DNA of 64,000 nucleotides from CAYLSV01 sp964386435 (GTDB lineage Bacteria; Planctomycetota; Phycisphaerae; Tepidisphaerales; Tepidisphaeraceae): the NCBI GenBank assembly GCA_964386435.1, contig CAYLSV010000007.1:12655-76654 (forward strand), given 5' to 3'. Each line of letters begins with the position of its first letter. Positions within the stretch are counted from its first letter, which is position 1. The position numbers were made by a program, and so were the translations under genes. Below, one piece after another: positions 17,201 through 25,186 of this stretch. The notes beneath the pieces are model-generated. The model was given only the letters and a program-made list of their open reading frames with translations, ran no database searches and had not been told where the DNA came from.

Positions 17201-17684
17201 AGGTGGGGTCGATGAAGACGTCGTAGTCGTTGCGGGCGGCGGTGGTGTCGCCGTCGTCGTGGATGACCACCTCGTCGAAGTTCGGGCCGCCAAAGACCTG
17301 CACAGGCGAGGCGATGTCCTCGGCATAGCTGCCGCCGGGGGTGCCGATGATCATCTCGTCGTCGCCGCTGCCGCCGACCATGGTGACGGCATTGCCAGCG
17401 CGAACCTCGTCCAGCCGCAGCACGTCATCGGCGTTGCCGCCGACGAAGACAATGGCGTCGACCTGACTCTCGAAGAAGTCGCTGCTAATGCCGTTGACCG
17501 TGGCGCGGATCGTGGGCATGCCGAGGAAGCTGCTGCTGCGGATTCGCATCTCCTCGCCGCCGGGCAGGCCGTCGGGGTTGAGGAACAGCGTCGAGCCCTG
17601 CAAGCTCGCCGCCAGCAGCCGGCGGCTTTCCAAAGGCTCGGCCACAAACAAATCACGCGGCGGCAGGTGAGGCATGTGGGGCAA
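14241..17684 (-). CDS. Giant secreted protein with LEPR-like N-terminus and dockerin-like tail
   Basis: A 1147-residue acidic protein. It starts with FVAEPLESRRLLAASLQG, the LEPR/LESR-R-L-L motif found at the N-terminus of many planctomycete exported proteins in place of an ordinary signal peptide. The body is rich in Asp-Gly repeats of the RTX/hemolysin-like sort (GGNADDVLRL, GGSGDDEMIIG, GGAGEDTF) and should bind calcium. The C-terminus has two dockerin-like units: DANLDGTVNLADFGRLRG and FNYDGTVNLADFGLLRANF. No cohesin partner is visible in the window. It could be an adhesin or surface-layer component; no catalytic domain is recognised. Its stop is 64 bp before the nuoI start. Confidence 0.8.
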   Translation of the reverse strand: MPHMPHLPPRDLFVAEPLESRRLLAASLQGSTLFLNPDGLPGGEEMRIRSSSFLGMPTIRATVNGISSDFFESQVDAIVFVGGNADDVLRLDEVRAGNAVTMVGGSGDDEMIIGTPGGSYAEDIASPVQVFGGPNFDEVVIHDDGDTTAARNDYDVFIDPTSGNTRTVFELDSATADATVQWNTEFERVELNLSASPINNIDVQSIAARTFLRVNSNADRTAALVSQVDIEDDLAGSSIFFDGVDTSLTLSDTGQSRAYTFGAFPTFFGGGEFLTGDAFAANQTIGWSDSSDLLFAPSDGTPVNAATTIDFDAITADEVTVLGADRRHIINIGHVSDPDIPSDFTLFGRGTDDRVVIGNGSQDVSGITGDIFFDPGFNTTNAVDELIYNGQLVDGGNWEVVPNAVGVNSPTNTFRRVGVGTQQITAENGVDRMELYLSDLGSSTSAVATDNLFVPGLVAGLELFIDAGNGLDTTTVGSPTNGLRSFDGVISFPDNVDAHEIVIDDTAASAASGLQYQSVGLRGIEVGRSSGPVLPELRVELPVTGFDATFLASDGDDELFLSDQNTLFTTFDLGGGDDLASFRRSGVNGEVIDFITVIGGAGEDTFIWDERGQIGATPSGFLNDYGLTLLANRLVTDRTDGNGFRSDEIDYELFEELFIDLPDTGDNPVVVPSLFPTVTARILASDGEDPLNVPDLRDIQGELVFDGGDGFGTTTADDAVLQNPDPFSGLIYTLEETTVPNAFGTRLDIEGAGGVTLTRAGDVTLRGNDYTDVLIVDTLFEDSADTFTALLGEGDDEVIINRPGFGTSFVIGDLFIDGEEGNDSLIYDDSDKTAPFAGPPDVSARYDVFGFFEAEIRATNGSADVAWRSFADIDILTSPGDDTVNLDGVDPLFLDTGPGRDSISVDDTAGAVELDAGPGFDNLSLGGGSGFTTQVDLVGDQQFANVGTATPTVLRLGGYTDIDDLFWQGGGIDVGTHAMAIENATVDYFVIGQFSGEEAVGELLRFGYNGGAWNGGNGSFEGGIFSRAAGASGLDLGYGNAGDLFPQGFWLGQRTIDPDDTLIRFTRTADANLDGTVNLADFGRLRGGFGQSDMGWSRGDFNYDGTVNLADFGLLRANFGTSLAPPAVGLFSGVPIGGRATGMVRGR

Positions 17685-17765
17685 TCTACCACATTCGCGC
17701 CGCGGGTGGGAGCCCTTTTGCGGGCGGTCGGTGGCTCAGCTCAACTCGGCCCAAGTCGGCTCAGC

Positions 17766-19460
17766 TCACGCCGTCGCCGGCTGGCCGCTCAGCGCCCGCA
17801 ACCCGCGCGGCAGCGGCGTCAGCCGGCGGTTTGGCACGTTGATCCGGTCGTTCGTGCTCGGCCCGGTCGGCAGCAGCTTCGCCCCGACCATCGACACGCC
17901 CAGCGTCACCACGTTCGCCAGAAGCAACGCCGCCGCCTCGGCAAAGTTCAGCCCGTCGGCCGTGTTGCCGCCGCTGGCGACCACAACCACCGTCGTCGCC
18001 ACCACCAAAATTAGCGAGATCGGGATCATCGCCTTCCACGCGATGTGCATCACCTGGTCGAACCGGAACCGCGGCAGGCTCCAACGCACCCAGATGAAGA
18101 TGAACAGCACCAGAATCGTCTTCACGAAGAAAACCCCGAACCGCAGCAGGTTGATGAGGATGTTGTCCGTCACCATCCGGCTCTCCGGGTCCACCGCGCC
18201 GCCGAACACGGGGAAGATCAGGTCGATCCAAGGGATGTGCCACCCGCCGAAGAACAACGCGACGCACAACGCGCTGGTCGTCACCATGCCGGCGTACTCG
18301 GCGAGGAAGAAGATGGCGAACCGCATTGACGAGTACTCGGTGTGGTACCCGCCGACCAGCTCCTGCTCCGCCTCGGCCATGTCGAACGGCGCCCGGTTGG
18401 CCTCGGCGTGGATGCAGACGAGGAACAGCAAGAACGCCAGCGGGAACGCGAACACGTTCCACGCCGGGATCACGCCCAGCCAGTAGTTGGCCTGGAGGTC
18501 GACGATGCGGGCGAGGTCCAGCGTGCTGAAGCAGATGACCAGCACCAGCACGCTGATGCCCAGCGGGATTTCGTAGCTGATCATGTTGGCGGTTGCCCGC
18601 AGGCCGCCCAGGAACGAGTACTTGTTGTTGCTCGCCCACCCGCCGACGACCACGCCGTAGACGGCGAGCGACAGGGCGGCGAGGATGAACAGCACGCCGA
18701 TGTTGATGTTGGCGATCTGGAAGTGCCACCCCTGCGTGAAGCTCGCCACCAGCCGGGTGTTTTCCGCCAGCGGCTGCAGCGTCTGCCCCGGTTGGACTGC
18801 CCCGACGCCGTTGAGCCGTGTCACCGGCGTTGCGCCGCCGCCGATTTCTGCCACCAGCGCCGCCTCGATGCCTGTTCGGGCCGCGCCGGAGCCGATCTGG
18901 TAGAGGTCGATGTCGCCGATCACGTCGTTGCCGCGGCGGAACTCCGGGCTCGCCTCGATCGCCGCCGCCACCGCCGGCCCGACCGGCAACCCGGCCTGCT
19001 GCGCCCGCTCGGCGACCACCGTCACGTCGACCACCTCCCGCTCGCCCTTGACCCCGCCCCACGGGATCACCGCGATCGAGATGATCACCGTGATGACCAT
19101 CATCATCGGTGCGAGCGTGAACAAGATTTTGTCCACGTTCTTCGCGTTGTAATCCTCCTTCATGATGAACTTCAGCCCGTCCGCCAGCGGCTGCCCGAGG
19201 CCCCAGAAGTGGAATTTGGGCATGAAGTCCAGTCCGAAGCTGAAGCCCACGCGGTTGGGCCCCAGCCGGTCCTGCACCCAGCTGGCCGTTTTGCGTTCCA
19301 GCAGGATGATGTACGCCACGGCCCCCAGGACGAGGAAGTGGACCACGAGGGTCAAAATCATCCAGTGCAGGTTGTCGAGGATGAAACGCCCGATGACGGC
19401 AATCACGCCGTCGCCACGCAGCAGGTCGTAGTCATAAATCGACTGGTAGAAAGCGTCCAC
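17766..19460 (-). CDS. nuoH: NADH-quinone oxidoreductase subunit H with large insertion
   Basis: The membrane subunit that joins the peripheral arm to the proton-pumping arm and helps form the quinone site. Family segments are clear: LERKTASWVQDRLGPNRVG, PLADGLKFIMKED, ANMISYEIPLG, EANRAPFDMAEAEQELVGGYHTEY and a C-terminal FIWVRWSLPRFRFDQVM. The predicted protein is 564 residues against roughly 320-430 for most homologues. Most of the excess is an insertion at about residues 136-245, between the second helix (ending IPWGG) and the IANINIGVLFILA helix; it is hydrophilic and non-repetitive. The start is a GTG at 19460, the nearest start before the first helix; an upstream start would add 32 residues without family similarity. 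Confidence 0.92.
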   Translation of the reverse strand: MDAFYQSIYDYDLLRGDGVIAVIGRFILDNLHWMILTLVVHFLVLGAVAYIILLERKTASWVQDRLGPNRVGFSFGLDFMPKFHFWGLGQPLADGLKFIMKEDYNAKNVDKILFTLAPMMMVITVIISIAVIPWGGVKGEREVVDVTVVAERAQQAGLPVGPAVAAAIEASPEFRRGNDVIGDIDLYQIGSGAARTGIEAALVAEIGGGATPVTRLNGVGAVQPGQTLQPLAENTRLVASFTQGWHFQIANINIGVLFILAALSLAVYGVVVGGWASNNKYSFLGGLRATANMISYEIPLGISVLVLVICFSTLDLARIVDLQANYWLGVIPAWNVFAFPLAFLLFLVCIHAEANRAPFDMAEAEQELVGGYHTEYSSMRFAIFFLAEYAGMVTTSALCVALFFGGWHIPWIDLIFPVFGGAVDPESRMVTDNILINLLRFGVFFVKTILVLFIFIWVRWSLPRFRFDQVMHIAWKAMIPISLILVVATTVVVVASGGNTADGLNFAEAAALLLANVVTLGVSMVGAKLLPTGPSTNDRINVPNRRLTPLPRGLRALSGQPATA

Positions 19461-19612
19461 GCCCGCAGGATAGCCGGTGCGGCAACCGCTTCCAACCGTT
19501 CCCGCCGGCCGCGGCCCAAGACGTTCTGCCGCGGGTTGAACCAGGTGTTGAACCAAGTGTCGTTACCAACACAATGTGTGCCAGCCGCAGCATGTCGCCT
19601 GCCGCACGCCTC

Positions 19613-20794
19613 ATGACCGATGTCGATGACCCGCTGTTGAACCTCCGACTCACCGGCCCTTTGATGCCGGAGCTGGGCGGGGTCATCCTCGACCGCCTCG
19701 ACGAGCTGGAGCAGCAGTACGTCGGCATCATCCGCGAGGCCATCCCGCGGGCCGCGCTGCTCGACGATCTGGCCGTGGCCGACGACTTCCTGCCCGTCAT
19801 CCGGGCCGGCGCGAACGCCATGACCGACCCGACCACATTGGGCGAGGTCTACCGCATGTCGCCCACTCACGGCGTGGCGCGGGCGGCCCAGGGCTACAAC
19901 TTCGCCGAGCTGGTCCGCGATAACTGGGAGCGGAACACGCTGCTCACCACCGCCATCCACAACGCGCTCGGGTCGGCGATGAGCAACGACCACTTCGTGC
20001 GGCTGCACCAGGTGCTGCGGGTGATGGACGGCCGCAACATGATGGCGTTCTCCCGCCACCGCGAGGCCGGCTTCCGCTTGGCGGCCGATGCGCGGGCGGA
20101 GCATTTGGCGATGATGTCGCACGATTTACGCAACGGCCTCAACGGCGTGCTCTTGTCGCTGTCGATGATCCGTGACGGTTTGGGCGATGCGGCGGCGTCA
20201 ACGGTGCGGGAAGATCTGACCGGGGCCGAGCAGATGATCCGCGGCACGGTCGACGTCATGGAGCGGCTGCTGGCCGGCGAGCGGGAGCGGGCCGCGGAGG
20301 TGAAGCTCAAGATCGACAACGTGCCGCTGCGGCAGCTGCTGCAGGGCGTGGTCCGCTCCAGCCGCCGCACCGCCGACGCCGGCGCGGCCACGGGCATTCA
20401 GCCCACGCCCAAAACCGACAGCGTCGAGATCGACTGCCCCGACGATCTGACCATCCGCTCCGACTTCGAGCTGCTGAGCACGATCCTGCTGAACGTGCTG
20501 GGCAACGCCTTCCGCTACGCCGGCGACGGCTTGATACGCATTGGCGTTGACACGAGCGACGGCACGCGGATCACCGTTGCCGACGCCGGACCCGGCATCC
20601 CGCCGGAGGCGTTGCCAACGCTGTTCGACCGCTACCGACGCGGCAAGGCGAACCCGACGGACGGCGGCAGCGGCCTTGGCCTCTACATCTGCCACCGCGC
20701 AACCCATGCGCTGGGCGGTGAGATCACCGCCCACAACGCCGCCGAGGGCGGGGCGGTGTTCACCATCCACCTGCCGGACGCCAACGCCAGTTGA
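19613..20794 (+). CDS. Sensor histidine kinase with RsbRD-like N-terminal domain
   Basis: About 393 residues. Residues 10-160 form an all-helical domain similar to the RsbRD/four-helix sensor type, and there is no membrane segment, so the protein should be cytoplasmic. The phosphoacceptor is His170 in MMSHDLRNGLNGVLLSLSMI. The ATPase part has an N box (ILLNVLGNAFRYA), a G1 box (VADAGPGIPPEAL) and a G2 box (GGSGLGLYICHRAT). No response regulator gene is adjacent; the receiver-only protein at 60639-61058 is far away. The start is uncertain: ATG codons at 19574, 19592 and 19613 are in frame and none has a clear ribosome binding site. Confidence 0.85.
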   Translation: MTDVDDPLLNLRLTGPLMPELGGVILDRLDELEQQYVGIIREAIPRAALLDDLAVADDFLPVIRAGANAMTDPTTLGEVYRMSPTHGVARAAQGYNFAELVRDNWERNTLLTTAIHNALGSAMSNDHFVRLHQVLRVMDGRNMMAFSRHREAGFRLAADARAEHLAMMSHDLRNGLNGVLLSLSMIRDGLGDAAASTVREDLTGAEQMIRGTVDVMERLLAGERERAAEVKLKIDNVPLRQLLQGVVRSSRRTADAGAATGIQPTPKTDSVEIDCPDDLTIRSDFELLSTILLNVLGNAFRYAGDGLIRIGVDTSDGTRITVADAGPGIPPEALPTLFDRYRRGKANPTDGGSGLGLYICHRATHALGGEITAHNAAEGGAVFTIHLPDANAS

Positions 20795-20849
20795 GCCGGC
20801 GAAGATTTGCCGTTCCAACGACGGCCCGGCGGCGTCTACGTTGCCGGCG

Positions 20850-22301
20850 ATGTCGAAGCCGAGCGAGATGGTGGAGTTTGACGTGCTGTTGCTGGGGGCC
20901 GGGCAGGCGAGCGTGCCGCTGGCGGGCAAACTGCTCGACGCCGGCAAATCGGTGGCCCTCGTGGAACGCAAGCACGTCGGCGGCTCGTGCGTCAATTTCG
21001 GCTGCACCCCCACCAAGGCCGGCCACGCCACCACCGACACCCTCGCCCGCCTCCGCAAAGCGGGCGAACTGGGCCTGAAGCTCGGCGACATCGGCGTCGA
21101 CGTGGCGACGGCCATGAACCGCGTCCGGGCGGTCGCCGCCAAGAGCCGCGACGGGCTGCGCGAGCGGTTCGAGGGGTTCATGGAGAAAGGCCGGCCGTTC
21201 CGCCTGATCGACGGCCACGGCCGGCTCGCGGGCCGCGTGGGCGAGCGGTTCGCCTGCCAGATCGGCGACTTGCGGATCACCGCCCGCCACGTCGTCATCG
21301 ACGTCGGCACCCGCACCCTCCGCCCGCCCATCGACGGCCTCGACGACGTGCCGCCCGATCGCCTCATCACCGGCGGCAACTGGCTCGACCGCGACGACGT
21401 GCCGGAGACGATGACCATGGTCGGCGGCGGCGTCATCGCGCTCGAAGGCGGGCAGTTCTACGGCCGTCTGGGCAGCCGCGTCACCGTCGTCGAGAGCGGC
21501 GACCAGATCGCCAAAACCGAGGACAAAGACGTCGCCGACGCCTTGCAAAAGGTGCTGGAAGATGAGGGCATGGCCTTCGAGCTCAACGCCAAGGCGAGCA
21601 GAATCGAATCCCACGGCGACGGCCTGCGCCTCACCCTCGACCACGCCGGCGGCGGCCAGAAAACGCTCGATGCCGCCGCCGTCTACCTCTCCCCCGGCCG
21701 CCGCCCCAACACCGACGACTGCGGCCTCGACACCCTCGACCTTGCCGTCACCGACAAGGGCATGATCGAATGCGACGTGCACCTCCGCACCAGCGTCGAC
21801 GGCATCTGGGCGGCCGGCGACGTGGCCCACAAAAAGCAGTTCACCAACAACGCCAACGACGACCAATACCTGCTGCTGCCCCAGCTCACCGGCCGGAGCA
21901 CCGGCCGCAGCATGAAGCACCGCAGCGTCCCCTACGCCATCTTCACCGACCCGCCCCTGGCCCGCTGCGGCCTCTCGGAAAAAGACGCCCGCGCCGCCGG
22001 CCACGACGTCGTCACCGTCACCTACGACGCCGAGTCCAACGGCCGCCACTACCAGATGGCCCGCACCATCGGCCACATCAAACTCGTCGGCGACCGCCGC
22101 ACCGGCAAGCTCCTCGGAGCCGCCTGCTTCCTCGACGGCGGCGACGACCTCGCCCAACTCTACCACCTCCTCCTCGCCCAAGGCGGCGACCTCGAGCCGT
22201 TCGTGAACCTCCTCCCCATCCACCCCACCCGCACCGAAGCCGCCCTCTCCGCCGCGAAGAAGCTGCAGGAGAAACTCGCCGTGGCGCCCCCCTCAGCCTG
22301 A
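20850..22301 (+). CDS. Class I pyridine nucleotide-disulfide oxidoreductase
   Basis: A 483-residue FAD enzyme of the mercuric reductase/dihydrolipoamide dehydrogenase group. The FAD motif VLLLGAGQASVPLA is at residues 12-25, the redox-active disulfide is Cys47 and Cys52 in GGSCVNFGCTPTK, the NAD(P)H motif is MVGGGVIALEGGQFYGRLG, the second FAD motif is IWAAGDVAHKKQF, and the C-terminal LLPIHPTRTEA carries the active-site histidine. There is no N-terminal metal-binding domain and no C-terminal Cys pair of MerA, so mercury reduction is not indicated. The substrate is unknown. The ATG at 20850 lies 56 bp after the histidine kinase stop, so co-transcription is likely. Confidence 0.85.
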   Translation: MSKPSEMVEFDVLLLGAGQASVPLAGKLLDAGKSVALVERKHVGGSCVNFGCTPTKAGHATTDTLARLRKAGELGLKLGDIGVDVATAMNRVRAVAAKSRDGLRERFEGFMEKGRPFRLIDGHGRLAGRVGERFACQIGDLRITARHVVIDVGTRTLRPPIDGLDDVPPDRLITGGNWLDRDDVPETMTMVGGGVIALEGGQFYGRLGSRVTVVESGDQIAKTEDKDVADALQKVLEDEGMAFELNAKASRIESHGDGLRLTLDHAGGGQKTLDAAAVYLSPGRRPNTDDCGLDTLDLAVTDKGMIECDVHLRTSVDGIWAAGDVAHKKQFTNNANDDQYLLLPQLTGRSTGRSMKHRSVPYAIFTDPPLARCGLSEKDARAAGHDVVTVTYDAESNGRHYQMARTIGHIKLVGDRRTGKLLGAACFLDGGDDLAQLYHLLLAQGGDLEPFVNLLPIHPTRTEAALSAAKKLQEKLAVAPPSA

Positions 22302-22334
22302 TCCGTTACACCCAGCAACATGGCTCGCAGTGCG

Positions 22335-22391
22335 ACGCCGCTGAGGCCCCCACCGCCGTCACCACGGCGGTGGGGGGGGCCTCAGCGGCGT
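22335..22391. terminator. Strong palindrome between convergent genes, repeat-family member
   Basis: A hairpin with arms of 25 and 28 nt around a CACC loop; the right arm has three extra Gs. The arm begins CGCCGCTGAGGCCCCCACCG, close to the arms of the dispersed repeat at 25187-25290 and 55919-56070, as though both arms had been brought together. It lies between the converging oxidoreductase and Thg1-like genes and probably acts as a two-way terminator. Confidence 0.7.
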
Positions 22392-22423
22392 GGAGGTAAG
22401 GATTAGGGTCTGCGAAAACTCCA

Positions 22424-23221
22424 TCAAACCACCACAGCGCAGGCGTCCTCACCCGCATCGCACAAGCCGTTAATCAGCGCCTCGTAAGCCTCACGGATCG
22501 GCAGCTCCAGCTCGCGCCGCACTCGTCGCCGCTGCGTGATCGTCGGCGTGTTCGTCCGCGGGTCGACGCCCGGCTTCTCGAACGTCTCCCACCACAAGCC
22601 GACGCCGCGCTTTTGCCACGCGGGCAGATCGTTGAAGTTGATGCCGCGGGCGAACAGGAAGTCGTGCTTCTCGGTTCTCGACATGCCGCGCAGTTGCTCG
22701 TCAGCCTGGCCGGCGGTCGTCCCTTCGCGGCGTAGCGTCCAGTAGCCGTGGGCCGACAGGGCATTGCGGTGGGCGTCCTCGGCCCGCCAGCGGAAGTAGT
22801 CGATGACGTCCCGCCGTCGCGGCAGCTGGCAGATTCGGGCGTCGAAAACGCCGTGCACGCCCAACGCCAGCGAGAACGCCGCGCTCGCCTCGCCGGCCAG
22901 CACGCTGATCAGCTTCCGCTCCTTGCGGCCGAACGCCGCCTCGTCCGCCGCCAGCAGCAGCGAGATCTTGTCGCTCTGCGCGTACCCGTAGGTCACGGCG
23001 AACCCGCAGGTCATGCAATGCTCGGCCGTCGCCAGCATCGCGTCGCGGAACCGCTCATCGAACGGCCGCGCCAGCCTTGGGTCGAACGCGTTGCCGCGCT
23101 TGGTCAGGGCCGTGAAGTTCCGCCCGTCGAGCCGCACGACGATGAACACGCCCGGCAGCACGCACAGATCGTGGGCCGTCTCGAAGGTCCGCATCCGCCG
23201 GTCAAGATCGTCAAAATTCAT
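22424..23221 (-). CDS. Thg1-like 3'-5' RNA nucleotidyltransferase
   Basis: A 265-residue member of the tRNA(His) guanylyltransferase (Thg1/TLP) family, enzymes that add nucleotides in the 3'-5' direction to RNA 5' ends. Conserved elements are VVRLDGRNFTALT with metal ligand Asp32, GYAQSDKISLLL with Asp84, and FDARICQLPRRRDVIDYFRWR. Bacterial members generally act in RNA 5'-end repair and not only in tRNA(His) maturation. The gene overlaps the 3' end of a polynucleotide-kinase-like gene by 11 bp, so both are probably made from one transcript. The residue pattern is complete, with no sign of decay. Confidence 0.88.
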   Translation of the reverse strand: MNFDDLDRRMRTFETAHDLCVLPGVFIVVRLDGRNFTALTKRGNAFDPRLARPFDERFRDAMLATAEHCMTCGFAVTYGYAQSDKISLLLAADEAAFGRKERKLISVLAGEASAAFSLALGVHGVFDARICQLPRRRDVIDYFRWRAEDAHRNALSAHGYWTLRREGTTAGQADEQLRGMSRTEKHDFLFARGINFNDLPAWQKRGVGLWWETFEKPGVDPRTNTPTITQRRRVRRELELPIREAYEALINGLCDAGEDACAVVV

Positions 23222-23657
23222 CGCGCCATGCCTCGATCACGAAGTCGCCGTTCTCGCTGCGCACGTGGTGCAGCATATCGAACCCTTCGGCCAAACTCGG
23301 CCGTTCGAGCCGCCCGAGCGTGCCGAACAACCCCGCCGCCGGCACCCGCCGCCTCGCCCGGCGGGCCTCGTTACGGCGGGCACATGCCTCGACGTCGGCC
23401 GCGAAGTAGTAGCCGATGACCTCGAACTTCGCCGCCCGCGCCGGCCCGATGTACCGCGCCCGCTCGGTGGCCGTCGGGTTCGTGTTGTCGATCACCGTCG
23501 GCTGCTTCGCCGCCAGGCACGCTTCGAACAACAACCGCTCCCGGTGCCGCGTGCGGAGCATGTCGAGGTTGAGCCGCACGTGCGTGTCGGCGAACTGCCG
23601 GGCGTAGAACGTCGACTTGCCGACGGCTTGCAGGCCAATGAAGAGGATCAACTGCAT
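23211..23657 (-). CDS. P-loop kinase, polynucleotide-kinase-like
   Basis: A 148-residue AAA_33/zeta-type P-loop protein. The Walker A motif is GLQAVGKST at residues 8-16, followed by LDMLRTRHRERLL and VIDNTNPTATERARYIGPA, the arrangement seen in the kinase domain of T4 polynucleotide kinase and relatives. The lid region is arginine-rich (ARRNEARRARRR). It would be expected to phosphorylate a nucleic-acid 5' hydroxyl or a small molecule with ATP. Its direct coupling to the Thg1-like gene favours an RNA-end substrate: a 5'-phosphorylated end would be a sensible partner for 3'-5' extension. That functional link is inference. The gene starts 30 bp after rmuC. Confidence 0.75.
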   Translation of the reverse strand: MQLILFIGLQAVGKSTFYARQFADTHVRLNLDMLRTRHRERLLFEACLAAKQPTVIDNTNPTATERARYIGPARAAKFEVIGYYFAADVEACARRNEARRARRRVPAAGLFGTLGRLERPSLAEGFDMLHHVRSENGDFVIEAWRDEF

Positions 23658-23687
23658 GGGCGAACACCTTCTTCGTGGCTTGCAAGA

Positions 23688-25100
23688 TCAGCCTGAAGTC
23701 GCCCCGGTTTCCGCCTCCTCCGCAAGGCGCTTGGAGTCGCGGACGGCCACCGTCACGTCCTGCGGCTCGGGCAAGTCCTTGTTGCTGCGGGCACCCAACT
23801 CGTCCAAGCGGCGGGCGGCGGAGGTGAGGTTTCGGTCGAAGCTGCCGACCGCCTTGTTGTAGGCGTCGACGCTCTTTTTCAACTGCCCGCCCATCGAGTC
23901 GAAGTGCTCGGCGAAGGTGGCGAGGTAGCGGTGCAGCCGGGTGCCCAGGTCGCGGATCTCGTCGGCGTTGTCCATCATCCGCTGCTGCCGCCAACCGAGT
24001 TCCACGGTTTTGAGCAACGCGACCAGCGTCGTCGGCGTGGCCAGGACGACCTTGTTCTGCAGCGCGTCCTCGATCAGATCCGGCTGCCGGTCGGCGGCGG
24101 CGTAGAGCAAACTCTCGGCCGGGACGAACAGCACGACGAAGTCCGGGGCCGGCTTGAACTGCTCCCAGTACGACCGCCGGCCGAGCTGCGTCGCGTGGTC
24201 CCGCAGCGCCTTGGCGTGGGCGTCGAGCAGCCGGCCGCGTTGCTCGGGGTTGGGCTCGTCGGCGGCTTTCAGAAAACTGTCGCCGGGGGCTTTGGCATCG
24301 ATGACGATGTGCCGATTGCCCGGCAGCTTGACCACCATGTCGGGGCGCTGCCGGCCGTTCTCCTCGCCACCGACGGTCATCTGCGGGTCGTAGTCGACGT
24401 GCTTCTGCATGCCGGCGAGTTCGACGACCCGCTCCAGCTGCAGCTCGCCCCACTGGCCGCGGCTGTTGGGGCGGGACAGGGCCGTCACGAGCTGCGACGT
24501 CTCGCTGGACAGCGCCCGCTGGGCCTCGCCGACGGCGGAGAGCTGCTTGTGGATATCGAGCTTGTCGGCCTCCCGCTTGGCCTCGCTCTCGGCGAGCTGA
24601 CGGCGGTAGGTTTCCAGCACTTCGCGGAACGGCGTGAGCAGGCCGGTGATCTCCAGCTTCCGCTGCTCCAACACCCCGGCGGCGTCCTTCGCCAACGCGT
24701 CGAACCGCGGTCCGGCGAGGTCAAGGAACTGGCGGTTGTTCTTCGCCAGCGAGTCCGACGCCAGCGCCGCGAACGCCTCCCGCAGCGTCGCCTCGGCGGC
24801 GTCGAACGTCGCCTTCTGCTGCTTGGCCCGATCGTCGGCGGCGACGGCCTGCTCCTCGGCCCGGACCCGTGCCGCCTCGGCCTCTGCCATACGCTGCCGC
24901 TGGGCGTTGATCTCGTGGCGGGCGGCGTCGCGCTCGGCCAGCGCTTCCTGACGAACGGCGTCCCGCTCGGCCGCGGCGGTCTGCGCCCGCTGCTCCGCGA
25001 GTGCCGCGGCCGTCCGCAGCTTCGACAGCCAAGCGGCAACGGCGGCCGCTCCAAGCAGGGTGCCACCAACGAAAGAGAGGATCACCCAAAATGCCGTCAT
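23688..25100 (-). CDS. rmuC: DNA recombination protein RmuC
   Basis: A 470-residue protein of the RmuC family, which limits recombination at inverted repeats. Residues 3-24 form one membrane helix (FWVILSFVGGTLLGAAAVAAWL), about 25-130 a coiled coil rich in Ala, Glu and Arg, and the C-terminal part is the nuclease-like RmuC domain, with RGQWGELQLERVVELAGM, VVKLPGNRHIVIDAKAP and FVVLFVPAESLLYAA. The start is the ATG at 25100, giving a proper membrane anchor. A gene for a protein acting on inverted repeats directly beside one of the long palindromes (25187-25290) is a coincidence worth recording, nothing more. Confidence 0.92.
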   Translation of the reverse strand: MTAFWVILSFVGGTLLGAAAVAAWLSKLRTAAALAEQRAQTAAAERDAVRQEALAERDAARHEINAQRQRMAEAEAARVRAEEQAVAADDRAKQQKATFDAAEATLREAFAALASDSLAKNNRQFLDLAGPRFDALAKDAAGVLEQRKLEITGLLTPFREVLETYRRQLAESEAKREADKLDIHKQLSAVGEAQRALSSETSQLVTALSRPNSRGQWGELQLERVVELAGMQKHVDYDPQMTVGGEENGRQRPDMVVKLPGNRHIVIDAKAPGDSFLKAADEPNPEQRGRLLDAHAKALRDHATQLGRRSYWEQFKPAPDFVVLFVPAESLLYAAADRQPDLIEDALQNKVVLATPTTLVALLKTVELGWRQQRMMDNADEIRDLGTRLHRYLATFAEHFDSMGGQLKKSVDAYNKAVGSFDRNLTSAARRLDELGARSNKDLPEPQDVTVAVRDSKRLAEEAETGATSG

Positions 25101-25186
25101 CGCCGCGAGCGTAGGCGGGGACCAAGACCGATGGTCGGGCGTTGTTAGAGCGGCCTGTGTGGGTGCGACGCGCGGCGTGTGCTGGT

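Noticed and set aside
14241..17684. GC-rich Asp-Gly repeats in the large secreted protein as a DNA-level tandem repeat
   Set aside because: The similarity is at amino-acid level with irregular spacing; the nucleotide units are not tandem copies.
20850..22301. Mercuric reductase (merA) assignment
   Set aside because: No N-terminal heavy-metal domain, no C-terminal Cys-Cys pair and no mer operon around it; only the general oxidoreductase family is supported.
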